From: BOG-933 sp037147415
Lineage (GTDB): Bacteria; Pseudomonadota; Alphaproteobacteria; Azospirillales; Azospirillaceae
Direction: 5' to 3'
DNA length: 27,903 nt
NCBI GenBank assembly: GCA_037147415.1
Contig: JBAWVF010000035.1
Location: 1-27,903 of the forward strand
Shown: one piece after another, positions 22,980-27,903 of the stretch
Layout: each line of letters begins with the position of its first letter
Numbering within the stretch: the stretch's first letter is position 1
Translations under genes and position numbers: made by a program
Notes under the pieces: generated by a model
What the model was told of the DNA's origin: nothing
The model's database searches: none
Seen by the model: the letters and a program-made list of their open reading frames with translations, nothing else

Positions 22980-22984
22980 TCCTC
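22980..22984 (-). promoter_or_regulatory. Ribosome binding site deciding the purM start
   Basis: GAGGA on the minus strand, 4 nt before ATC (22973-22975). It is the only Shine-Dalgarno-like sequence placed to serve the conserved PurM N-terminus and supports initiation at ATC. Confidence 0.5.
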
Positions 22985-22995
22985 GCTCGCCCCGG

Positions 22996-23001
22996 GTTAT
23001 A
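22996..23001 (-). promoter_or_regulatory. Possible -10 element of purMN
   Basis: TATAAC on the minus strand matches five of six -10 positions. Transcription would begin about 10 nt before the GAGGA site, giving a very short leader and leaving the in-frame TAA outside the transcript. No good -35 is seen, so this is tentative. Confidence 0.3.
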
Positions 23002-23063
23002 GTTCGCAGCCGCACTCCCGGCGGCCGTCGCGCGGAAACATACTCGAAACGGAAGGCTTTGCA

Positions 23064-24512
23064 ATGCTTCACAGGGCTGGCCCGGTACTCCTTGCCGCAC
23101 TCTTGCTTTTGATTGCCGTGTCTGCGGGCGCGCAAACCTCTCCACCGGCCGGTTCGGCACCCGCCGCGGCCGCGGCCGACAGCCCTTATACGGTCGGCGG
23201 AGTCGAGGTCGATGTTACTTCGGCCAGTGCGGCGGAGGCGCGCGACAAGGCGATTCTCGAGGGCCAACAAGCGGCTTTCGTTACCCTGTTCAAGCGTCTT
23301 GCCGCCGACGGGACCACCAAGGTGCCGCCGACGGTCGGCGCCAGCGACCTTCAGCGCATGATCCAGGGGTTCGAGATCGAGCGCGAGCGCGGCTCCGCGG
23401 TGCGTTATGTCGGCACCCTCAGCTTCACCTTCCGGCGCAAGGCGGTTCGGTCTTATCTCGCCGGGTTGGGGGTGCGGGTGGTCGAGCCTGCGGCGCGGAC
23501 GGCCGTCTCCGCAACCGGTCCCGGAACCGCCCCCGGAACCGAAGCGACTCCGGCGCAGGGCCTTAAGCCGACTCTGGTGCTGCCGGTCTCGCACGGCAAG
23601 GGCGCTAACCTGCTCTGGGAAGAGCGCACGCCCTGGCGCTCGGCCTGGGAGGATTTTTCAGTTGCGGCGGGGGCGGCTAAGGTTGTGGTCCCGCCCGGCG
23701 AGCTGTCCGACATTGCCGATATCGGTGCCAAGGAAGCGGTGGCGGGCGATGCCGCCGCGCTGGCCAAGATCGCCGCCCACTATAGCGTCGGCGATGTCGT
23801 GGTCGCGCAATTGTCGGAATGGACGCTTGATCCCGCTGCCGGAGCGCAGGTGGCGATTGCCCGTTATGCCGCCGACGGTCGCCCCGATGGCGCGCCCGTC
23901 ACGTTGCCGGTCGCGGGCGTCCCCGGTGAGACCCCGGCGGCTTTCCTCGGCCGGGTGGTCGGCGCGGTGGTCGAACGGTTGGCCTCTTTGCCGCGTGCGC
24001 CGGTCAAGCCGCCGGTGGTCGAGGCCCGGCTTGAAGCCGGCGTCGCCATCTCCGGCATGCAGGACTGGTTGGAAATTCGGCGCAGGCTGTCCAGCAACCC
24101 GATGGTGCTCGGGATTGAAACCCGTTCGATGGCCCGGTCGCGAGTCGATGTCTCCGTGCGCTACCGCGGCGAGCCCGAGGGCTTGCGCGCCATGCTCGAT
24201 CGGGACGGGCTGACGCTGGTGCAGGCGCCGGGCGGCTGGTCGCTTTCCCTGAAGTCCATGGTTTCGACCGCCGCACCCCCGACGGTGATGGCGCCGGTCG
24301 GCGCGCCTCGTCCGCTCGCTCCGTCGTCGGTCGTGTCGTCGGTGCCGGTGCCGCCGCCCTCAACCCGGCCCGGGCCCGCTTATATGGTCCCGGCTGCGCC
24401 GCCGCAGGCTTATGCACCGGCTCCGTCCGCCTCGGAATACGACCCCCGGCCGGATGACACCGTCCCGGCCGACGAGCCGCCCGAACCCGGCGACACCTCG
24501 GTTCGTCCTTAA
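23064..24512 (+). CDS. DUF2066 exported protein
   Basis: About 482 aa. The ATG at 23064 has GGAAGG about 8 nt upstream and starts a signal peptide (HRAGPVLLAALLLLIAVSAGA, cut before QT). A longer frame from 22959 has no support. The mature N-terminus matches DUF2066: YTVGGVEVDVTSASAAEARDKAI, then QQAAFVTLFKRL, a pattern seen in alphaproteobacterial and gammaproteobacterial periplasmic proteins. About 200-410 is a second alpha/beta region. The last about 75 residues are Pro/Ala/Ser-rich and probably disordered. Function is unknown. It lies divergent from purMN and upstream of a phosphatidyltransferase and Hda, a gene order I recall as common in Rhodospirillales. Confidence 0.88.
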   Translation: MLHRAGPVLLAALLLLIAVSAGAQTSPPAGSAPAAAAADSPYTVGGVEVDVTSASAAEARDKAILEGQQAAFVTLFKRLAADGTTKVPPTVGASDLQRMIQGFEIERERGSAVRYVGTLSFTFRRKAVRSYLAGLGVRVVEPAARTAVSATGPGTAPGTEATPAQGLKPTLVLPVSHGKGANLLWEERTPWRSAWEDFSVAAGAAKVVVPPGELSDIADIGAKEAVAGDAAALAKIAAHYSVGDVVVAQLSEWTLDPAAGAQVAIARYAADGRPDGAPVTLPVAGVPGETPAAFLGRVVGAVVERLASLPRAPVKPPVVEARLEAGVAISGMQDWLEIRRRLSSNPMVLGIETRSMARSRVDVSVRYRGEPEGLRAMLDRDGLTLVQAPGGWSLSLKSMVSTAAPPTVMAPVGAPRPLAPSSVVSSVPVPPPSTRPGPAYMVPAAPPQAYAPAPSASEYDPRPDDTVPADEPPEPGDTSVRP

Positions 24513-24541
24513 CGCCGACCCGCCCTTATAAGGATGCCCCC

Positions 24542-25108
24542 TTGGTCCGTCATTTACCCAATATCATCACGCTGTGCCGCCTGTTCGCGGTGCCTCTGAC
24601 GATCTATCTCATTCTGGAGGATCAGCTGGAGACGGCATTTTGGGTTTTCGTCGGTGCCGGCATTTCCGACGCGGTTGACGGGGCGATTGCCCGTTTATGC
24701 GACGCCCGCACCGCGATCGGCGGGGTTCTCGATCCGCTGGCCGACAAGGCTCTGTTGGTCAGCGTCTATATTTCGCTCGGCACCATCGGTTTTCTGCCCT
24801 TGTGGCTGGTGATTCTGGTGGTGTTTCGTGACCTGCTGATCGTCGGCGGAGTCATGTTGGCCTACACCTTGCGTCTGCCGGTCGCGATGGATCCGCTTTA
24901 TATCAGTAAGGTCAATACTTTGGCTCAGTTGATGCTGGCCGGGGTCGTGCTGGCGGTCAGTGGAACCATGATTGCCGATCCGTTGATCGTCAACATGCCG
25001 CTGACCGTGGTGCTTCAGGACATCGTTGCGGTAACCACCGTGCTGTCGGGGGCTTGGTATGTTTGGCGTAGCGGCATGATTTTCGATGGTGCGGGGCGCG
25101 GGACATGA
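24542..25108 (+). CDS. CDP-alcohol phosphatidyltransferase (PgsA-like)
   Basis: A 188-aa integral membrane enzyme that transfers a phosphatidyl group from CDP-diacylglycerol to an alcohol, probably glycerol-3-phosphate. The complete CAP motif is present with exact spacing: D43, D46, G47, A50, R51, G60, D64 and D68, where the acidic residues bind two metals. About five to six hydrophobic segments are visible. The start is TTG at 24542, with AAGGA 7 nt upstream; an ATG at 24534 is out of frame. It follows the DUF2066 gene by 29 nt and its stop overlaps the hda start as ATGA. The true alcohol substrate cannot be read from sequence; pgsA is the most likely equivalent but a second copy elsewhere is possible. 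Confidence 0.92.
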   Translation: MVRHLPNIITLCRLFAVPLTIYLILEDQLETAFWVFVGAGISDAVDGAIARLCDARTAIGGVLDPLADKALLVSVYISLGTIGFLPLWLVILVVFRDLLIVGGVMLAYTLRLPVAMDPLYISKVNTLAQLMLAGVVLAVSGTMIADPLIVNMPLTVVLQDIVAVTTVLSGAWYVWRSGMIFDGAGRGT

Positions 25109-25812
25109 GCGCGGTTCAGCTTACTCTGGAGTTGGGGCACCATCCCGCGCTTGAAGGTCAGGATTATCTGGTCGCGCCCGGAAATGCCGAGGCCGTGTCG
25201 TGGCTAGAGGCCGGGCGGCACTGGTCGGCGCCGGCTTTGGTGCTCTCCGGGCCACCGGGCGCCGGCAAAAGCCACCTCGCCCGGTTGTGGGCTGCGCGCG
25301 AGCGGGCCGCCATGCTTCGGGCCGATGCGCTGACGGTTGATGTTTTGCCGGAGTTGGTGCCGGACAGTGGAACGGTTGTGATCGACGACGCCGATGCGGT
25401 CGCCGGAGAGCCGGGGCGGGAACGCGCGCTGCTGCACCTGTTCAATCTGATTGCCGAGCGTGGCGGCCGCCTGCTTTTGGTTGCCCGGCCGCCTGCGGCC
25501 CGCTGGCGAGTCGTGCTGCCCGACCTCGATTCCCGTTTGCGCGCGGCGGCCTCGACTGCAATCGCTCCGCCCGATGACGAGTTGCTGGCGGCGATGCTGG
25601 TCAAATTATTGGCCGACCGGCAGTTGCAGCCGCCGGCCGAACTGGTGGCGTATCTTGTGCCCCGGATGGAACGCTCGTTCGACGCGGCTCGCCGTCTGGT
25701 CGGAGCGCTGGACCGGGCCGCGCTGGCCGCGCACCGTCCACTGACCTTGCCGTTGGCGCGTTCCGTTCTGGCCGAGTTGGCCCGCTCCGAATCGGGCCGC
25801 TCCGAATCTTAA
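25105..25812 (+). CDS. hda: Hda-like DnaA-related AAA+ regulator of replication initiation
   Basis: A 235-aa AAA+ protein related to DnaA domain III but lacking the DNA-binding domain IV, as in Hda. The N-terminus carries the clamp-binding motif QLTLEL (5-10), which ties it to the DNA sliding clamp. Walker A is GPPGAGKS (49-56) and Walker B VVIDDAD (91-97). The sensor II-type helix region SFDAARRLVGALDRAAL is near 192. Expected role: with the clamp it promotes ATP hydrolysis by DnaA and so limits re-initiation. It overlaps the phosphatidyltransferase stop as ATGA. The end carries a duplicated SES peptide from a 15-bp tandem duplication, and its stop overlaps that of the convergent small gene. 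Confidence 0.93.
   Translation: MSAVQLTLELGHHPALEGQDYLVAPGNAEAVSWLEAGRHWSAPALVLSGPPGAGKSHLARLWAARERAAMLRADALTVDVLPELVPDSGTVVIDDADAVAGEPGRERALLHLFNLIAERGGRLLLVARPPAARWRVVLPDLDSRLRAAASTAIAPPDDELLAAMLVKLLADRQLQPPAELVAYLVPRMERSFDAARRLVGALDRAALAAHRPLTLPLARSVLAELARSESGRSES
25783..25808. repeat. Tandem duplication, 11-15 bp x2, at the end of hda
   Basis: CGCTCCGAATC at 25783-25793 recurs at 25798-25808 with a 15-bp period, giving the peptide ending RSESGRSES immediately before the hda stop. Confidence 0.93.
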
Positions 25813-26114
25813 CGATCCGAGTCGGTAAAGCTGCTGAGATCCAGGGCTTTGGTTGGCGGTATCGGCGCCGACATGCCCGGAGCCCGCTCCACATCCGGAT
25901 TCGTCATCGGGGCGGGATCCGGCTCTGTCACGGTGGCGACATTCCGGCTGCTCATGACACTGACAAAGCAGACCAGCAGGCCGGCATCATTTCCTGCGGC
26001 GGTTTCAGCCGGAACGACGGCCATGCCCGCAACCAACAGAATTGCCGCGGCCGTTAGTCCCACCGTTAGCCGTGGTCTCGCCCGGTGCGGCATGTTCGCA
26101 AGCGCTGTATTCAT
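25809..26114 (-). CDS. Small exported or membrane-anchored protein, unknown
   Basis: About 101 aa from the ATG at 26114, which has GGGAG about 8 nt upstream. An in-frame GTG at 26123 is too close to that site. The N-terminus is basic (MPHRARPRLTV) followed by a hydrophobic segment (GLTAAAILLVAGMAVV) that is either a signal peptide or one membrane anchor. The rest is Pro/Ser/Thr-rich with a single Cys and ends in acidic residues. No family recognised. Its stop overlaps that of hda by 3 nt. It is the gene on the housekeeping side of the magnetosome-like pair, so it may or may not belong to that cluster. Confidence 0.65.
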   Translation of the reverse strand: MNTALANMPHRARPRLTVGLTAAAILLVAGMAVVPAETAAGNDAGLLVCFVSVMSSRNVATVTEPDPAPMTNPDVERAPGMSAPIPPTKALDLSSFTDSDR

Positions 26115-26149
26115 GGCGGACACTCCCGTTCAATCTCCACCCTCGACAA

Positions 26150-26188
26150 CAGGTGGCCCCGATATCAGGTGGCCCGATATCAGGTGGG
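26150..26188. repeat. Tandem repeat, about 15 bp x2.5, intergenic
   Basis: CAGGTGGCCC followed by GATAT occurs at 26150-26165 (with one extra C) and 26166-26180, then CAGGTGG again at 26181. It lies just upstream of the small minus-strand gene, in the gap before the Mms6-like gene. Confidence 0.93.
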
Positions 26189-26261
26189 AAGACGGAACGT
26201 CCGCTGACAGTAGATTATAAGTCGATATCCGTTTGCCCGATTTGCAACGGCAAAAAGAACG

Positions 26262-26660
26262 CTATCGCCATAAACTGAAGCCCAAGACTGAAAACAGGCG
26301 TTTCTTCGGGCGGCTTGGCGCGGCTCCGAAAATCCTGCGAGTACGGCGAGCACGCACTTGACGTTTCCGGAACTCGCCATAGCCATAGACCGAAACAGCT
26401 CCTGCGGCAAACACCAGAACCGGCCCCCAATAGCCCAAGCCGAAACCAAGTCCGAAGCCCTTGCCGCTCAGTATGCCGCCGAGTGCCGCCGTCTTGGCCC
26501 CGGCTGCTCCTGTCGCTCCCGTGCCGAGGTTCGAGAGGCCCGCCGCGCCTGCCTTGACCATGCTCGCACCCGTTGCGCTGTTGGCGATAGCGGCAGCGCC
26601 TTTGGTCGTGGCGGCGTTGCGAACAATTTGCTCGACAGCTTCGGCAACCGGAACAGGCAT
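26262..26660 (-). CDS. Mms6/MamG-like magnetosome membrane protein with basic tail
   Basis: 132 aa from the ATG at 26660, chosen because GAGGGGA lies about 8 nt upstream; a longer frame to 26726 has no such site. Residues 1-60 are Ala/Gly/Thr-rich. Then comes SGKGFGLGFGLGYWGPVL (65-82), a Leu-Gly-repeat variant running into one membrane segment (about 78-95). This matches the GKGLGLGLGLGAWGP design of Mms6 and MamG, which shape magnetite crystals in the magnetosome membrane. The difference is the tail: residues 97-132 have 13 Arg/Lys and no acidic residue, whereas Mms6 has an acidic iron-binding tail. So it is not a simple Mms6; MamG-like or a new branch. Divergent from the MamD-like gene. 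Confidence 0.78.
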   Translation of the reverse strand: MPVPVAEAVEQIVRNAATTKGAAAIANSATGASMVKAGAAGLSNLGTGATGAAGAKTAALGGILSGKGFGLGFGLGYWGPVLVFAAGAVSVYGYGEFRKRQVRARRTRRIFGAAPSRPKKRLFSVLGFSLWR

Positions 26661-26806
26661 CTCAAACGTCCCCTCAAGATTTATCTTTGTATCATGCTCT
26701 ATCGGAACACTTTGCCGCAAGATCATCGTTGCGAGATCGATGCTGAATGTGCTAACGGATTATTAAGAGTATACCATCCCATAAAGCCCCTCCACGGAGA
26801 AAGTGC
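26661..26806. promoter_or_regulatory. Shared divergent promoter region of the two magnetosome-like genes
   Basis: 146 bp, AT-richer than the flanks, separating two outward-facing genes that each have a strong ribosome binding site. Both promoters must lie here or within the 5' ends. ATTATTAAGAGTATACC at about 26758-26774 is a plausible -10 area for the rightward gene, but no confident -35 pairs with it. Confidence 0.45.
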
Positions 26807-27817
26807 ATGCTGTCCGAACTGGTTGTCGCGAAACTTGAGGGTGCAAACCAGGCAGCCCTGATCTCCGGATTAACGGGTAAGTCTTTTACCGTGGGGCAGG
26901 TGGCTGCGGCGGGGAACGGCTTGGGAACCTGCCTGTTTCTGACTCCCGAAGGCGTCGGCGCCGCTGCGGGCCAGGGAACCGTTGCGCTCAAGTTGGAGGG
27001 CACGCGCCAGTTGGCGCAGATGTCGGGGCTGATCGGCAAGTCGGTGACCGTCGGCAAGGCGCCGATGATGCTTGGCGGCATGGGGCACTGGGTTACCTTC
27101 AGCCCGAACGCCGGAATTCTGGCAAAGGGCTTGGCCGCGGTCGGTGCCGCCGGCATCGGTGGTCAGACGGTAACAGCGTCGCAGTTGGTCATGCTAAAGC
27201 TTGAAGGTGTCGCCGCAGCCGCTCAAGCGCCGATGCTGGCCGGCAAAACCTTTACCGTTATCAAGTCTAGCGCCGTCGTCGGTGAGCCGGCTAAAATGCT
27301 GTTCCTTCAGCCCTGCGGTACTGCGGCGGGCGCGTCGAAGGATATTGTCATCCTGAAGCTTCAGAACGCTGCGGCTCAGTTGCCGATGCTGGTCGGCAAG
27401 ACGTTTACCGTTGCCAATGGTCCGATTGTTGCCGCGGATACCGCAAGTAACTATATTTTCCTTAAGCCTGCGGCCGCCATGGCCGGAAAGTGCTTAACCG
27501 GAACCGCGGTTGCCGCGGCCGGTATTTCGCCCACCATGCAAACGGTTGCGCTGAACACGGTCGGTAAGGCCGCGACAACCACGACGGCCACTACCGCCGT
27601 CGCCACCACGGTCGCCAAATCGGCTACGGCCGGGACCATCTGGACCGGCACCGGGCTCAGCCTCGGTCTCGGGCTGGGTTTGGGCGCCGCCGGTCCGGTG
27701 CTGCTCGGCGGTCTGGTCGCCGCTGCCGGTTATGGCACCTATCGTTATCTTCAGAACCGCGCGGCTGCCGCCACCGACGCAGAAATGGACGAAGACATTA
27801 CCGATGCGCTAAAGTAA
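26807..27817 (+). CDS. mamD: MamD/Mms7-like magnetosome protein with Mms6-like C-terminus
   Basis: A 336-aa protein with GGAGAA about 7 nt upstream of the ATG. Four repeats of about 50 residues fill 5-225; each has a VxxKLE-type strand, then GLxGKSFTVG or a close variant (near 24, 74, 129, 180), then an FLxP-type strand. A Thr/Ala-rich linker follows (about 245-275), then IWTGTGLSLGLGLGLGAAGPVLLG (278-301) and a membrane segment. This is the architecture of MamD (Mms7), bound tightly to magnetite and implicated in crystal size. The tail, TDAEMDEDITDALK, has six acidic residues and resembles the Mms6 end more than I expect for MamD. Rightward neighbours beyond the window probably continue the cluster. 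Name given by similarity only. Confidence 0.8.
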   Translation: MLSELVVAKLEGANQAALISGLTGKSFTVGQVAAAGNGLGTCLFLTPEGVGAAAGQGTVALKLEGTRQLAQMSGLIGKSVTVGKAPMMLGGMGHWVTFSPNAGILAKGLAAVGAAGIGGQTVTASQLVMLKLEGVAAAAQAPMLAGKTFTVIKSSAVVGEPAKMLFLQPCGTAAGASKDIVILKLQNAAAQLPMLVGKTFTVANGPIVAADTASNYIFLKPAAAMAGKCLTGTAVAAAGISPTMQTVALNTVGKAATTTTATTAVATTVAKSATAGTIWTGTGLSLGLGLGLGAAGPVLLGGLVAAAGYGTYRYLQNRAAAATDAEMDEDITDALK

Positions 27818-27903
27818 GCGTTCACTTCCCCCTCCCGTCCTTCCCGTTCCGTCCTTCCCGCTTCCCTCTCCCGTCATTCCCGCTTCCCTCTCCCGTCATT
27901 CCC
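27818..27903. repeat. Pyrimidine-rich tandem repeat downstream of the MamD-like gene
   Basis: A 22-bp unit beginning CGCTTCCCTC and ending GTCATTCC is present at 27859-27880 and 27881-27902 and may continue past the window edge. Shorter TCCCGTCCTTCCCG-like versions precede it. One strand is almost entirely C and T. No gene is visible. Confidence 0.92.

Noticed and set aside
22998..23041. ATG at 23039-23041 as the purM start
   Set aside because: It is in the purM frame, but TAA follows 14 codons later, before the conserved N-terminus, and there is no ribosome binding site ahead of it.
25809..26806. Integrated island boundary with attachment sites
   Set aside because: No integrase, transposase, tRNA or matching direct repeats of att type are visible between hda and the magnetosome-like genes; the local repeats are short tandem units seen elsewhere in the window.
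27859..27902. Start of a CRISPR array at the right edge
   Set aside because: The 22-bp copies are directly adjacent with no spacers, and they grade into shorter pyrimidine-rich copies; a tandem repeat explains them.

Overview
The window reads as chromosomal DNA from a GC-rich alphaproteobacterium, most likely of the Rhodospirillales and probably magnetotactic. Three things point there. The housekeeping genes have alphaproteobacterial forms and neighbours: SUV3-like helicase with an S4 protein, thrB-rnhA, purMN beside DUF2066, a CDP-alcohol phosphatidyltransferase and Hda. DUF2336 and TerB-like proteins are typical of the group. At the right edge two divergent genes encode proteins with the Leu-Gly-rich segment and the WGPxL/AGPxL membrane anchor of the magnetosome Mms6/MamG/MamD families. 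Taxonomy is inferred from gene content only.

Layout. 1-123 is a non-coding stretch with hairpins. 124-9214 is a minus-strand block: a periplasmic protein (7640-9214), a polytopic membrane protein, a PAS-PAS-GAF-GGDEF diguanylate cyclase, a DUF2336 protein, a small secreted protein, a J-domain protein and a 401-aa unknown. The middle genes are coupled by ATGA stop/start overlaps. 9336-12820 runs rightward: SUV3-like helicase, then an S4 RNA-binding protein that continues in frame, with no stop, into a Cys-containing secreted Sel1-like protein. 12813-14275 is rnhA and thrB on the minus strand. tRNA-His follows at 14393-14469 with a recognisable promoter, then a 19-bp perfect hairpin and a 66-aa protein. 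15037-16571 holds an HisC-type aminotransferase and a TerB-like protein. tex (minus) and a ROK kinase (plus) are divergent. A 128-aa unknown and a Mug-like glycosylase follow, converging on purN-purM. From 23064 a DUF2066 protein, a phosphatidyltransferase and Hda run rightward. 25809-27817 holds a small membrane-anchored protein and the divergent Mms6/MamG-like and MamD-like genes.

The most notable observations are: (1) a MamD-like protein with an Mms6-style acidic tail opposite an Mms6-like protein whose tail is strongly basic; (2) purM has no ATG, GTG or TTG start upstream of its conserved N-terminus and appears to start at ATC behind a good ribosome binding site; (3) the S4/secreted-protein fusion; (4) at least eight short tandem repeats, mostly 14-18 bp and one of 22 bp, concentrated at gene 3' ends and in intergenic gaps, three of which add peptide repeats to proteins.
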